Assembly: GCA_001769035.1 (NCBI GenBank)
Contig: MENF01000191.1
Coordinates: 1 to 59,793 of the forward strand
From: Bacteroidetes bacterium GWA2_32_17
Lineage (GTDB): Bacteria > Bacteroidota > Bacteroidia > Bacteroidales > GWA2-32-17
Reading direction: 5' to 3'
Length of the DNA: 59,793 nucleotides
Shown here: positions 7,208 through 16,599 of the stretch, piece by piece
Numbering within the stretch: the stretch's first letter is position 1
How the letters are laid out: the number at the start of each line of letters is the position of its first letter
Translations under genes and position numbers: made by a program
The notes under the pieces: model-generated
What the model was told of the DNA's origin: nothing
Seen by the model: only the letters and a program-made list of their open reading frames with translations
Databases searched by the model: none

Positions 7208-10200
7208 TTACCTCACCACCGTTACGCTTCCCGATTTTTCGTGCATAACCCCTTTAAAATCTCTGAATTTAACGAGCCAAGTGTAAACCCCAACAGGTGC
7301 TATTTTTCCACCTTTTACTTTACCATCCCAACCTTGTTCCATGTTAGTAGATTCGAAAATAACTTCGCCCCAGCGGTCAAAAACAAAGAGTTCGAAGGTG
7401 TTTAAATTTATTCCGTTGCCAAAAACTAAAAATGTTTCGTTTTTCCCATCTTTATCGGGACTAAAAGCTGTTGGTGCATAAAAGGTTAACACATCCTGTA
7501 TTTCTATTATGTCGGTTATTGTATCACTGCAATTTTTGTCGGTATAAACAATTAATGTAACGTCATAAGTTCCTGTAGGATAAGCAGGATAACGATGTGA
7601 TGGAGTGTAAATATTTGATGAGTCGCCATCGCCAAAAAACCATCTTACACTATCGGCTAATTGCGAATAATTATTAAACACAATTATTGGTTTTATTATG
7701 GTTGCTACTGGTGGCTCGGGCTCAAACTGTGCTACCGGTAACGGATAAGCCGTGAGCCAATCCTGATAAAAATTAGTGGTTTTGCAGCCAAAAACAGAAG
7801 TTACCGTTACTGTTACATCAAAATCGCCGGCTTGATTGAATGTGTGTACCGGATTTTTTGAATACGCCGAACTGCCATCACCAAAATCCCATAAATATGA
7901 CTGACCTATATCGGGGCTTCCTTCGTTAAATGAAACGGTGAACGGAATACAACCTGCCTGTATATCGTAAGTCGGAAAATTTGTTGGACTTGGATATACA
8001 TATACATAAATTTCTGATTGTGCCTGATAATCACATCCATCTTTTACCGTTATCTGATATGTGTGTTGTGTGTTAGGAAAAATAGTTATTGGTACAGTAG
8101 TTTGTACTCCATCTATATAATATATGTATGGCTCTTTTCCATCATTAGCAACCGCACTAATTACAAAACTTTCGCCCGGACAAATAGAATCTTTATTTTG
8201 ACTTACACTTAATAAAAGCGGAGGATAAACATATACTTCTACATTGCTTATACTTGTGCATTGATTTGCATCTGTTACCACTATATAATAGTTTGTTGTT
8301 ACGTGTGGTGCAACTGTTATTGACGAGTTTGGTGAACCTGTATTCCATAATAGTGTGTAAGGGTACATTCCGCCTGTTGCCGATGCTGTAAGTGTTGTAT
8401 CGTTGCCGTCGCAAATCGAAACATTGTGCAACATATCTATTACAAGTTTTGGCGGTTCTGTTATTATTATGCTGTCTTTTACTGTGCATCCATTAATATC
8501 GGTTACTGTAACTTTATATATATTTGGCGAAGCATTTACTATTGTTGAGAATACCAAACCATTAGACCATGAATAATTATAATTTGGAGTACCCCCTGCT
8601 ACTGATGTAAATACTTGTCCATCGCCAAATCCATTACACGAAACATCTATTTTACTTAGCGACAACGTTAAAAGTGGTGGGTTTAATACTGGTATTGAAG
8701 TTATTGGCGAAACGCATCCATGTTCAGTTACGGTAAGTGAAATATTGTTTGTTCCTGCGTTTGAATAATCTATTTCGTAAGGTCCATTATTTGAGCCAGA
8801 AATTATATTTGCATTAGAAAAAGTCCAACTAAATTGTGCATTTAATAATTCTGCATTACCTATATAAGTAACAGTAGCATCATCGCCAAAACAGTTAATT
8901 TGGTCAACTGTAAATGATGATGTTGGGATATAATTAAATGTTATTAAAACTGTGTCTGCATCGGTACAACCATTGCCATTATCTTCTGCCCATATAAAAT
9001 TATAATCGCCATAAACAGTTGTTGTAACGCTTGAGCCAGAAAAGTTTTGATTATCAAAACTGCTGGATCCGGGTCCGCTTAATTGGCTCCATGTTCCTGT
9101 ACCGTAACTTGGGGTAGCAATTAATGTAAATGTTAAGGAACAAACAGAATCACGAACACCAGCATTTGAAACTGGCTGGTTAGTAAGTGTTAAAACCATA
9201 TTGTCGCTATCAATACAACCGTTGCCGTTATCTTCGGTCCATGTTAAATTATAAACGCCTTGTGTTAATGTGCTTACAGTTGTATTTGAAGAATTTGGTA
9301 AATCAATATTTAATATCCCAGGACCAGAAACTGTCCATGTACCTGTTCCCACTGATGGAACTGCTGCTAAATTAGTATCTAACTGGCAAATATTTATATC
9401 AGTTCCGGCATTTGCTGTGGGCATCTGAGTAAATGTTATAACAACAGCATCGGAATCAATGCAACCATTAGTATTATCTTCGGTCCATGTAAAAGTATAA
9501 ACGTCATTACCTGGAACCGTAGCATTAGCATTGGGAACATGTTCGTTAGGAGAAAATGTAGCAGTTGCAGGTACCGATGTCCATGTACCTGTTCCAACTG
9601 ACGGTATTGCATTTAAGTTATAAGTCAATAAACAAAGTGCAGCATCAGTTCCAGCATTTGCAACAGGAGTTTGGGAAAGTGTAACCTGAACCTGGTCGGA
9701 GCTAACGCAATCGTTTCCATTATCCTCAGTCCAGGTTAAAACGTAAACGTCTTGTGTTGTAGTTGTTGATATTCCTGATAAAGCATCGTTTATATCTGTA
9801 AAGTTAATTGTTCCGTTACCAGAAGTTTGAGTCCAGGTACCAGTACCAACTGTAGCAACAGCTGCTAAAGTAGTATTTAACTGACAAACATTAATGTCGG
9901 TTCCTGCATTAGCAACGGGCATTTGTGTAAATGTAACAGTTACATTATCGGAACTTGTGCAAGCTGAGTTTACTTCGGTCCATGTAAAAATATATTGACC
10001 TTCAACAGAAGCTGTAACTGCTGTTGTTGGCAAGTTTACATTGCCAAATATTATTGTTCCTGGTCCTGCAACTGTCCATGTGCCTATACCTACACTCGGA
10101 ATGGCTGCCATAATAGTGTTTAGCAGACAGAGGGTTTGGTCGGGACCGGCAGAAGCAATCGGGGTTTCATTAAAAGTTATTAAAACAGTATCAGCACTAA

Positions 10201-11506
10201 CGCAACCAGAACCATTATCTTCGGACCAAATGAATGAATACACTCCATCAATATCAACAGTTACATTAGGATTTGGCACATTATCATCACTAATTGTTGC
10301 GGTTCCTGGTCCGGTATATGTCCATGTTCCAGTACCTAATGAAGGTGTTGCTTGCAATTGATAAGTTTGAGAACAAACAGAATTATCTGTACCAGCATTT
10401 GCATTAGGAATGGGGTTAATTGTTATTTGTATGCTCGTATCTGCCGGACAGTTACCTGCTGTACTTGTAACATCAAGAGATATGGTATAAGTTCCAGGTC
10501 CTGGAAAAGTATGAAAAGGACTTTGTTCAGCAGTTGATGAACCATCTCCAAAATCCCAAAGCCAAGTACCAATTGTTCCTTGGTTTACAGTTGACGAATC
10601 GTAAAAGTTAACATTATAGGTACAGTTATCAATTACAGGGTTAAAATCAGCATTAATCTCAGTCTGGTCTAAAACGGTGCTTAATGTTACACTACAGCCA
10701 TTAGGTGCTGTAAGAACGCAAGTATAAGTAGTTCCAATAGTTGGATTATTGATTGTAATAGATTGAGTAGTTGCACCACCAGGATTCCAAAGATAAGTAA
10801 AACCAGGGGGAGCCAGCAAAACAGCATTCAAATTGCCCTGACAATAACCAACATTAATTGACAAAGGGGAGCAATCGCATGAAAGATAAGCATAACCAAA
10901 ATGCCCTGATTGCGAGCAATCGTAAGTTGTATATTCAATTGCGACAGTTTGTCCCATATATGCTGTTAAATCAATTCCTACAGTTGTCCAATCTTTCCAT
11001 CGTGTAGAACCATAACTTTGAAACCCTGGAATAGAACCTCCGGAAACAACATGATATTCTCCGCATAAACCTACTGATGAACTTGCAATCACATTTATAT
11101 CAAATTTAGGTTGCTCAGATTGGGAATGAGATGGATCCTCAAGAACAACAGCATAACGATAAAAAAACAAGGCGTTAGATGCATCAACAACAAGTTCATA
11201 TCTTAATTTTTCGGCTTCGGCACCAACATTTTGGTTTCCCAAACGAGCACCTACGCTTAAACCCGGGGGTAAAACACTAAGTAGATTACCAGTATTGGCA
11301 TCAGTTCCTGGCACATTCATAATAGTGTGTCTTCCAGCAACAATACCAGGTGTGGGACAACACGCACCATACGTACCAGTAAATCCTTGCCAATTAGTAA
11401 AATCCTGAAAAGAAAAATCAGCGTTTGGGCAACCATTTTGAGAAAAGGCAGAAAAATTTGTAAATAATAATACAAAAATTATTTGTGTAAACAGAAATTT
11501 TTTCAT
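7208..11506 (-). CDS. Giant secreted repeat protein with PKD domains and type B sorting domain
   Basis: A 1432-residue surface protein. Residues 1-23 are a signal peptide. Residues about 24-213 match the neighbouring 370-residue protein. After a short linker comes a first PKD domain (FGDGSSTAEQSPFHTF). About six 85-95 residue modules follow, of the type NAGTDxxVCxL, VGTGTW, TWTEDNGNGC. Then come a SprB-type repeat (CNGFGDGQVFTSVAGGTP) and two further PKD domains (WDFGDGSSAYSKNP; WFFGDGDSSNIYTP). The C-terminus is the gliding-associated type B sorting domain (FYAPTAFSPDKDGKNETF, FDRWGEVIF, WDGK). It is probably an adhesin secreted by the T9SS. A PorP/SprF partner is not adjacent; the nearest is at 29927. 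Confidence 0.88.
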   Translation of the reverse strand: MKKFLFTQIIFVLLFTNFSAFSQNGCPNADFSFQDFTNWQGFTGTYGACCPTPGIVAGRHTIMNVPGTDANTGNLLSVLPPGLSVGARLGNQNVGAEAEKLRYELVVDASNALFFYRYAVVLEDPSHSQSEQPKFDINVIASSSVGLCGEYHVVSGGSIPGFQSYGSTRWKDWTTVGIDLTAYMGQTVAIEYTTYDCSQSGHFGYAYLSCDCSPLSINVGYCQGNLNAVLLAPPGFTYLWNPGGATTQSITINNPTIGTTYTCVLTAPNGCSVTLSTVLDQTEINADFNPVIDNCTYNVNFYDSSTVNQGTIGTWLWDFGDGSSTAEQSPFHTFPGPGTYTISLDVTSTAGNCPADTSIQITINPIPNANAGTDNSVCSQTYQLQATPSLGTGTWTYTGPGTATISDDNVPNPNVTVDIDGVYSFIWSEDNGSGCVSADTVLITFNETPIASAGPDQTLCLLNTIMAAIPSVGIGTWTVAGPGTIIFGNVNLPTTAVTASVEGQYIFTWTEVNSACTSSDNVTVTFTQMPVANAGTDINVCQLNTTLAAVATVGTGTWTQTSGNGTINFTDINDALSGISTTTTQDVYVLTWTEDNGNDCVSSDQVQVTLSQTPVANAGTDAALCLLTYNLNAIPSVGTGTWTSVPATATFSPNEHVPNANATVPGNDVYTFTWTEDNTNGCIDSDAVVITFTQMPTANAGTDINICQLDTNLAAVPSVGTGTWTVSGPGILNIDLPNSSNTTVSTLTQGVYNLTWTEDNGNGCIDSDNMVLTLTNQPVSNAGVRDSVCSLTFTLIATPSYGTGTWSQLSGPGSSSFDNQNFSGSSVTTTVYGDYNFIWAEDNGNGCTDADTVLITFNYIPTSSFTVDQINCFGDDATVTYIGNAELLNAQFSWTFSNANIISGSNNGPYEIDYSNAGTNNISLTVTEHGCVSPITSIPVLNPPLLTLSLSKIDVSCNGFGDGQVFTSVAGGTPNYNYSWSNGLVFSTIVNASPNIYKVTVTDINGCTVKDSIIITEPPKLVIDMLHNVSICDGNDTTLTASATGGMYPYTLLWNTGSPNSSITVAPHVTTNYYIVVTDANQCTSISNVEVYVYPPLLLSVSQNKDSICPGESFVISAVANDGKEPYIYYIDGVQTTVPITIFPNTQHTYQITVKDGCDYQAQSEIYVYVYPSPTNFPTYDIQAGCIPFTVSFNEGSPDIGQSYLWDFGDGSSAYSKNPVHTFNQAGDFDVTVTVTSVFGCKTTNFYQDWLTAYPLPVAQFEPEPPVATIIKPIIVFNNYSQLADSVRWFFGDGDSSNIYTPSHRYPAYPTGTYDVTLIVYTDKNCSDTITDIIEIQDVLTFYAPTAFSPDKDGKNETFLVFGNGINLNTFELFVFDRWGEVIFESTNMEQGWDGKVKGGKIAPVGVYTWLVKFRDFKGVMHEKSGSVTVVR

Positions 11507-11974
11507 AGTAATAAATTTTATATTAATGACGTAAATATATAAAAAAGGTTGCCAATAAAAAAATAAAAAGAAAAAATAATTTATGAGTTCAGTATAAAAA
11601 TGTAAATATAATTGTTTAAAATCAACCTCTCGTATATTACAAAAAATTAAATTGGTTTATAGTTTGAAGTTTTTAGTTTGAGCCAGTTAAAAACTCTATA
11701 CCTGAAACCAAAAACTATATTTTTAATATGAAGTAAATATAATATTTATTTTATTGGTAACTAATTGTATAGTTTTAAGTGAAATAATTCATTCTATTGA
11801 CATACAAGTAGTTATGTGTTTATTAATAAATTTATTAAGATTCTTGATATAAGTGCTTTAAACATAAGAGTTGTTAACAGATAAACGAATCATTTTTTTT
11901 GTATTTTTGTACCCATAGCTTTTTATATTGGACTCACTTAATTATAAATTTAAAAAAAAATAATCAGCTAATTA
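11507..11974. other. Gene-free AT-rich spacer with an orphan promoter-like box
   Basis: No supported gene lies between the start of the 1432-residue gene and the MITE at 11975. The region is AT-rich with short words such as TTTATAGTTTGAAGTTTTTAG. A TATTTTTG box at 11902-11909 points right and may be the promoter of the phosphatase gene at 12290, now 380 bp away because of the inserted element. Confidence 0.55.
11902..11909 (+). promoter_or_regulatory. Promoter -7-like box upstream of an inserted MITE
   Basis: TATTTTTG matches TAnnTTTG. No gene begins close downstream; the next plus-strand gene is at 12290, with a 265-bp TA-flanked element between. Removing the element would place the box about 113 bp before the ATG. 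Confidence 0.4.
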
Positions 11975-12239
11975 GAGTCTGTCTATAAAGTAAGTGTCTG
12001 ATTCATAATGTTCGAGTTTGAGTCCCTGTTGAATATTTGCATTCGCAAATTCTACAGGGTAAACATGCGAAGTTTTGAAAACCTCATTGCTTTCGTTTGT
12101 GTCTTCACAAACGATTTGCAATCTCTTTTTGAGCATATAATATGCACGCTTTGTTTGTGAGGACACAAACAATGGCGGAATGTAAATGACTGTTTTCAAA
12201 ACAAGCATAACGAAAAAATCGGACATTATAGACAGACAC
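11975..12239. mobile_element. TA-flanked MITE-like element, copy A
   Basis: Termini are GAGTCTGTCTATAA and TTATAGACAGACAC, with TA at 11973-11974 and 12240-12241 (also AATT on both outer sides). One end has a second, internal copy of the terminus. Subterminal arms pair (ATAATGTTCG with CGGACATTAT), and two CTTTTGAAAAC-like arms lie further in. At 265 bp it is longer than copies B and D because of two insertions in the middle. The 84-residue reading frame on the minus strand inside it is not considered a gene. Confidence 0.8.
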
Positions 12240-12289
12240 TAATTACTTTACTAAACAATAAACAAATAAGAAATTCAAAAAAATAAGTA

Positions 12290-14086
12290 ATGATTAATAA
12301 AAAAGTTATTCTGTTTCTAATATTTATAATTTCATTTGCGATTTGTTTTTCACAGAAAAGCATTCCTGATAAATTATTTATTGATGGGATGGTATCTGGA
12401 TATCATCAAAATACAAGTAGCAAAGCAAATAGTAAAGAACGTCAGATTAAATTAGAAGGGCTTTTAGAGGGTGTTTCAATTTGTGTGTTTCAGGATAAAA
12501 AAACTGTATTTTCGTTTAAAACCAAACAAAAAGGGCAATTTAAACTGGCTTTAAAAACAGGAAACATATATCAGTTAGAGTTAAGCAAAATAGGATATTT
12601 AACAAGTAATTTATTGATTGATTTAACAGGAGTTCCGGAAGATATTGCTTCGGAAGGTTTGATATTTGATAATTTAGAAATACTTATAAATAGCTATAAT
12701 TCAAACAATACCATGTATTCTACCCTACCTTTTGGGAAGTTGTTTTATGATATTGAAAGCAATTCATTAAATTTTGAAGAATTGAATGTAAAAAAAAGAA
12801 AGGGCATTTTCTCAAAAGAAAAAATCGAAAACCCCTCTGTTTCCCTTATTAAAAAAGCAATTATAAACAATAAAAATAACATATCGTTACCAAATGTTAA
12901 AAGCGATAAAGTTTCGGATATTAAAACTGGCAACTCAAATTCTCCAAAACTAGCTATATCTCCAACATTTACTTTAAAAATTAAAAACACAGATAGTTAT
13001 ACCGATGATGAAATACAAAAAAGGGAATCGGAACTTGTGTTAGCCCGAAAACAAATTGAAAAAGATAAATTAAATGCACAAACATCTCAAGATACTATTA
13101 TTATAATGCAAAGAGAGTCGTTGTTAATATCAGCCGAAAATGAACTCTCATCTGCTAAGAAATATATTGAAATACAGAAAAAAATTATTTCTGCTCAAAA
13201 GTGGAAATTATTTTTACTTATGGGGTTTTTGCTTTTACTTATTTCACTTATGTTTGTTATTATAATAAATCACCGACAAAGGAAAAAAACTAATCTGCTT
13301 TTAGAACAAAGAAATAAAAAAATTACAGATAGCATTAATTATGCACGCCGAATTCAACAGTCTATTTTATTAAACGATGAAGAAGTAAAAAAAATAATAC
13401 CCAATTCTTTTATTTTATATCAACCTCGGGATATAGTTAGCGGCGATTTTTATTGGTTTTCTGAAATTGGTCAAAAAATAATTTTTGCTGCAGTAGATTG
13501 TACTGGACATGGTGTGCCTGGCGCTTGTATGTCGTTTATCGGACATTCTTTGATGAATGAAATTATTAATGAGAAAAAAATCACAAAACCTTCAAAAATA
13601 TTAAGTAAATTACATAATGGCATCGTTGCTTTGCTTCATCAGAACTCTGAAGATATGGGTAATCAGGATGGTATGGAGTTATCGCTTTGTGTTTATGATA
13701 AAAAATCGAAAATTTTAGAATACTCTGGCGCAATGACTCCTGCTTATATTATTAAAAATAAAGAAATTTTCGTTCTTGCTCCCGATGAGTTTGCTATTGG
13801 TGGAATTGATGCACACGACAAAAGCATTGAAAATATTTGTTTTACCGATAAACAAATTCAAATTTTTGAAAACGATATTCTTTACATGTTTAGTGATGGT
13901 TTTGTTGACCAGTTTGGTGGCGAAGAAAACATTAAGTTTAATATTTCAAGGTTTAAAAATCTTTTATTGGAGATTCACGAAAAGCAACCAAGTGTGCAAA
14001 AATCACTTTTAGAAGATTCAATAAATAAATGGAAAGGAAAAAACAAGCAAATTGATGATATTTTAGTGATTGGAATTAAATTTTAA
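12290..14086 (+). CDS. Membrane-anchored SpoIIE-type PP2C phosphatase
   Basis: A 598-residue protein with an N-terminal signal-like segment (1-21), a carboxypeptidase-regulatory-like beta domain (about 35-115), a long low-complexity region, a coiled coil (about 240-305), one transmembrane helix (about 305-327, WKLFLLMGFLLLLISLMFVII) and a C-terminal SpoIIE/PP2C serine/threonine phosphatase domain. Phosphatase motifs include RRIQQSIL, DIVSGDFYW, AAVDCTGHGVPGACMS, QDGMELSLC and FSDGFVDQFGG; the metal-binding aspartates are present. It probably senses an extracytoplasmic signal and dephosphorylates a cytoplasmic partner. The SiaC-like gene ending at 14346 on the opposite strand is the obvious candidate substrate. 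Confidence 0.88.
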   Translation: MINKKVILFLIFIISFAICFSQKSIPDKLFIDGMVSGYHQNTSSKANSKERQIKLEGLLEGVSICVFQDKKTVFSFKTKQKGQFKLALKTGNIYQLELSKIGYLTSNLLIDLTGVPEDIASEGLIFDNLEILINSYNSNNTMYSTLPFGKLFYDIESNSLNFEELNVKKRKGIFSKEKIENPSVSLIKKAIINNKNNISLPNVKSDKVSDIKTGNSNSPKLAISPTFTLKIKNTDSYTDDEIQKRESELVLARKQIEKDKLNAQTSQDTIIIMQRESLLISAENELSSAKKYIEIQKKIISAQKWKLFLLMGFLLLLISLMFVIIINHRQRKKTNLLLEQRNKKITDSINYARRIQQSILLNDEEVKKIIPNSFILYQPRDIVSGDFYWFSEIGQKIIFAAVDCTGHGVPGACMSFIGHSLMNEIINEKKITKPSKILSKLHNGIVALLHQNSEDMGNQDGMELSLCVYDKKSKILEYSGAMTPAYIIKNKEIFVLAPDEFAIGGIDAHDKSIENICFTDKQIQIFENDILYMFSDGFVDQFGGEENIKFNISRFKNLLLEIHEKQPSVQKSLLEDSINKWKGKNKQIDDILVIGIKF

Positions 14087-14096
14087 AATCTTACTA

Positions 14097-14346
14097 GTGT
14101 CTGTCCATAATATCAACATTTTTAATTTATAAGGTATAGTGGTATAAGGTATAGCCCAAAATCTCAAATACCAAATACCAAGTTTGGGGCTTGAGATTTG
14201 GGGCTTGGAATTTGAAATTTGAGGCTTGGGTTCTTGGAACTTGGGTTTTGCGGGTTATACCATACACCTTTATGCCTTGTCTTCATAAGTTCAGAATTAA
14301 AAATATAACATAAATTTACATTTTTCTCGACCTTATAGACAGAAAC
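14097..14346. mobile_element. TA-flanked MITE-like element, copy C
   Basis: Termini GTGTCTGTCCATAATATC and CCTTATAGACAGAAAC are flanked by TA at 14095-14096 and 14347-14348. The inner part differs from copies A, B and D: it carries repeated GGTATA and TTGGGGCTTGAGATTTGG words similar to positions 1-35. Its right end provides the G of the TAG stop codon of the minus-strand SiaC-like gene. No reading frame is supported. Confidence 0.75.
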
Positions 14347-14729
14347 TACTTATCGTGTTCTACCAATTCAAATGGCACATGTAATAACTCTTTAAATTTT
14401 ATTCCTTTTGTTTTAATAAGGTCATCACCGAACTTATAATGCCAAAATATTTTTACTTCTTTTCCGTTTTTTAAAATTGTTTCGAGTTTTGATAAAAGAA
14501 AAAATATTTGCTTTACAGAACTTGAGTTAAAATATTCGAGAAAAACGTAAAAGTGAGTAACCAAATTTGGATTTTTAACATATTCATCAACCCATGCAAT
14601 TATTGGACGATAAAACTCATAAGAATCTTCGGGAATTGAGAGCCCGCTAATTTTAAATTCATTTCTTGCTTTATCTAATATTACTGAAGGCAAATATTCG
14701 GAACCAGAAAATTTAAATGTTTTTATCAT
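14346..14729 (-). CDS. SiaC-family regulatory phosphoprotein (DUF1987)
   Basis: The 127-residue product matches the SiaC/DUF1987 family: SGSEYLPSVILDKARNEFKISGLSIPEDSYEFYRPIIAWVD, with the phosphoacceptor serine/threonine region just before the YxPIxxWVDEY helix. In Pseudomonas, SiaC is phosphorylated by SiaB, dephosphorylated by the SpoIIE-type phosphatase SiaA, and acts on a diguanylate cyclase. Here a SpoIIE-type phosphatase is encoded convergently next door, but no SiaB-like kinase or cyclase is in the window. The TAG stop codon is made by the TA duplication and first base of MITE copy C, so the C-terminus may have been redefined by the insertion. The FAH-family gene lies 22 bp upstream. 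Confidence 0.85.
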   Translation of the reverse strand: MIKTFKFSGSEYLPSVILDKARNEFKISGLSIPEDSYEFYRPIIAWVDEYVKNPNLVTHFYVFLEYFNSSSVKQIFFLLSKLETILKNGKEVKIFWHYKFGDDLIKTKGIKFKELLHVPFELVEHDK

Positions 14730-14751
14730 ATTTAAAAATTATCAGAATCAA

Positions 14752-15363
14752 TTATTGTATATAAAAATCCATCATTTTTTTTTCGCCTATAAAAGCTTTT
14801 AGATTATCGCCCTTGCAAACAGGACCAACTCCGGCAGGTGTTCCAGTATAAATTAAATCGCCGGTTTTTAAAGTAAAATAATTTGAAACATAAGCAATAA
14901 CATTATCAATAGAAAATATCATATCTGAAGTATCCCCCAACTGAACCTGCTTTTCGTTTTTTAAAAGTGAAAATGTGATATTATTTATATTTTCAAATTC
15001 GCTTTTTGCAATAAACTTGCTAATTGCTGCCGATGAATCGAATGCTTTGCTGATTTCCCATGGCAATCCCTTTTTTCTGCAATTTTCTTGAATGTCGCGG
15101 GCTGTAAAATCAATTCCAATAGCAATTTTATCATAATAACGGTGAGCAAAACGAGCCGAGATTGTTTTTCCAACCTTACAAATTTTAAAAACTATTTCTA
15201 CTTCGTAGTGTAAATTTTTAGAAAAATCGGGAATAAAAAAGGGTTGATTGTTATTTAAAATAGCCGAATCGGGTTTTAAAAATATTACAGGTTCGGTTGG
15301 AACAGCATTTTTTAATTCTTTTGCATGTTCTTTATAATTTCGACCAACACAGATTATCTTCAT
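14752..15363 (-). CDS. Fumarylacetoacetate hydrolase family protein
   Basis: A 203-residue enzyme of the FAH superfamily, whose members hydrolyse or decarboxylate beta-diketo acids (for example acylpyruvases, oxaloacetate decarboxylases). Family motifs are CVGRNYKEHAKEL at the start, EPVIFLKPDSA, the metal-binding acidic residues in LHYEVEIVFKICK, GIDFTARDIQ, KAFDSSAAIS and the closing YTGTPAGVGPVCKGD. Length matches the short single-domain class. It precedes the SiaC-like gene by 22 bp on the same strand and follows a 356-bp spacer full of repeats. The exact substrate cannot be told from sequence. Confidence 0.88.
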   Translation of the reverse strand: MKIICVGRNYKEHAKELKNAVPTEPVIFLKPDSAILNNNQPFFIPDFSKNLHYEVEIVFKICKVGKTISARFAHRYYDKIAIGIDFTARDIQENCRKKGLPWEISKAFDSSAAISKFIAKSEFENINNITFSLLKNEKQVQLGDTSDMIFSIDNVIAYVSNYFTLKTGDLIYTGTPAGVGPVCKGDNLKAFIGEKKMMDFYIQ

Positions 15364-15559
15364 ATTAATAAAGTTTATTGTTTAAAAAAGTTTCGAGTTT
15401 CAAGTTTAGAGTTTGTGGTCATACGATTGTCATACAGTTGTCATACATGGTCATACGATTGTCATACAGTTGTCATACATAGACATACAATTGTCAGCAT
15501 TTGTAATGCAGTTAGAAAACAATTGTGTGACCATTGTGTTAACTATTGTGTGACTATTT
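15364..15559. repeat. Helically phased CATAC word array, copy 1
   Basis: Upstream of the FAH-family gene. CATAC words start at 15420, 15431, 15442, 15452, 15463, 15474 and 15484, spaced 10-11 bp. They are followed by a TTGTGTGACCATTGTG block. Between the array and the gene lie AAACTCGAAAC-type words. The same ordered blocks appear at 16600-16740 and, inverted relative to the adjacent gene, at 36965-37105. Confidence 0.8.
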
Positions 15560-15560
15560 A

Positions 15561-15702
15561 GTGTCTGTCTATAATGTCCGATTTTTTCGTTATTCTCGTT
15601 TTGAAAACAGTCATTTACTATAGTAAACTCCTTGGTTTTCAAAACTTCGCATGCCTCAAACTCGAACATTATAAATCAGACACTGACTTTATGGACAAAC
15701 AC
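15561..15702. mobile_element. TA-flanked MITE-like element, copy B
   Basis: A 142-bp compact copy with ends GTGTCTGTCTATAA and TTATGGACAAACAC, TA at 15559-15560 and 15703-15704, and ATTT just outside both ends. It is inverted relative to copies A and D. Internal arms (GTTTTGAAAACAG with GGTTTTCAAAAC; ATAATGTCCG with CGAACATTAT) would fold the whole element into one long hairpin. The right end carries two tandem copies of the terminus. Confidence 0.8.
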
Positions 15703-15719
15703 TATTTACTGTTCACTGC

Positions 15720-16484
15720 TTACTTATTCATTCTTAATTTAATTTCGGTTAAAACTTTTTTTGTATAAAGTGGAAATTGACTATTTAAAATCCAGCTATA
15801 GTATCCTTTGTCTTTAACAAAAACATCTTCAACAGTCATTCCCTTATATTTACCAAAATTAAAAACTTCAATATTTTGAGCGTTAAAAATTATATGTCCA
15901 GCCAAATCAGCAGTCTTGTTTTGCGATGAGAAAATACTCAACTCTGAAATAGTTTTTGGTATATCAGGATAATGGTCGAGTTGGGCTTTTAAAACCTCAT
16001 AAGTAGCATAAGTATCGGCTTTTGAAGTATGTGCGTTTATTAAATCTTTTTTACAATAAAATTTATATGCAGCAGTCAAATTGCGTTGTTCCATTTTATG
16101 AAATATAACCTGCACATCAACAAATTGACGTTTTCGCATATCAAAATCTACTTCGGCACGTAAAAATTCTTCGGCTAAAAGTGGAATATCAAATTTATTA
16201 GAGTTAAATCCTGCCATATCGGCTCCTTCAAATACCGATACAACATTTTTAGCTATTTCTTTAAAAGTAGGTTTATCTTTAACATCTTCATTTGTAATTC
16301 CGTGAATATCAGTTGCAAATTGTGGAATTGGAATAGTAGGGTTTACTAAATATGTTATTTCGCATTCTTTGTTATTTGTTTCAATTCGCAATAATGTTAT
16401 TTCAACTATTCTGTCATTTGTTACATTAACCCCTGTGGTTTCTAAATCAAAAAAAACTATTGGGCGTTTTAAATTAAGTTCCAT
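15720..16484 (-). CDS. DnaQ-like 3'-5' exonuclease
   Basis: A 254-residue DEDDh-type exonuclease of the DnaQ/polymerase III epsilon superfamily. Exo I is FFDLETTGVNVTNDRIVEI, Exo II is MAGFNSNKFDIPLLAEEF, and Exo III is the region NAHTSKADTYATYEVLKAQ with the His and Asp. The C-terminal part (NFGKYKGMTVEDVF, YYSWILNSQFP) is a short module often found after the exonuclease domain in Bacteroidota. It lies downstream of the PD40 genes on the same strand, across a 267-bp repeat spacer, so it probably has its own transcription start. Likely role: proofreading or DNA repair. Confidence 0.88.
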   Translation of the reverse strand: MELNLKRPIVFFDLETTGVNVTNDRIVEITLLRIETNNKECEITYLVNPTIPIPQFATDIHGITNEDVKDKPTFKEIAKNVVSVFEGADMAGFNSNKFDIPLLAEEFLRAEVDFDMRKRQFVDVQVIFHKMEQRNLTAAYKFYCKKDLINAHTSKADTYATYEVLKAQLDHYPDIPKTISELSIFSSQNKTADLAGHIIFNAQNIEVFNFGKYKGMTVEDVFVKDKGYYSWILNSQFPLYTKKVLTEIKLRMNK

Positions 16485-16599
16485 ATTCTATGTTCAATGT
16501 TCTTTACGAAATACGAATTTTACGAATATACTAATTGGCTGTTCATAATACTTTATACTTAATATCCTGTTTATTGTTTAAAAAAGTTCATTGTTCTAT

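Noticed and set aside
11972-12226. 84-residue minus-strand gene
   Set aside because: It falls within MITE copy A and is shared only with another copy of the same element.
15416-15559. Possible CRISPR array
   Set aside because: Repeats are only 5-11 bp and there are no unique spacers of constant length; the period is 10-11 bp.
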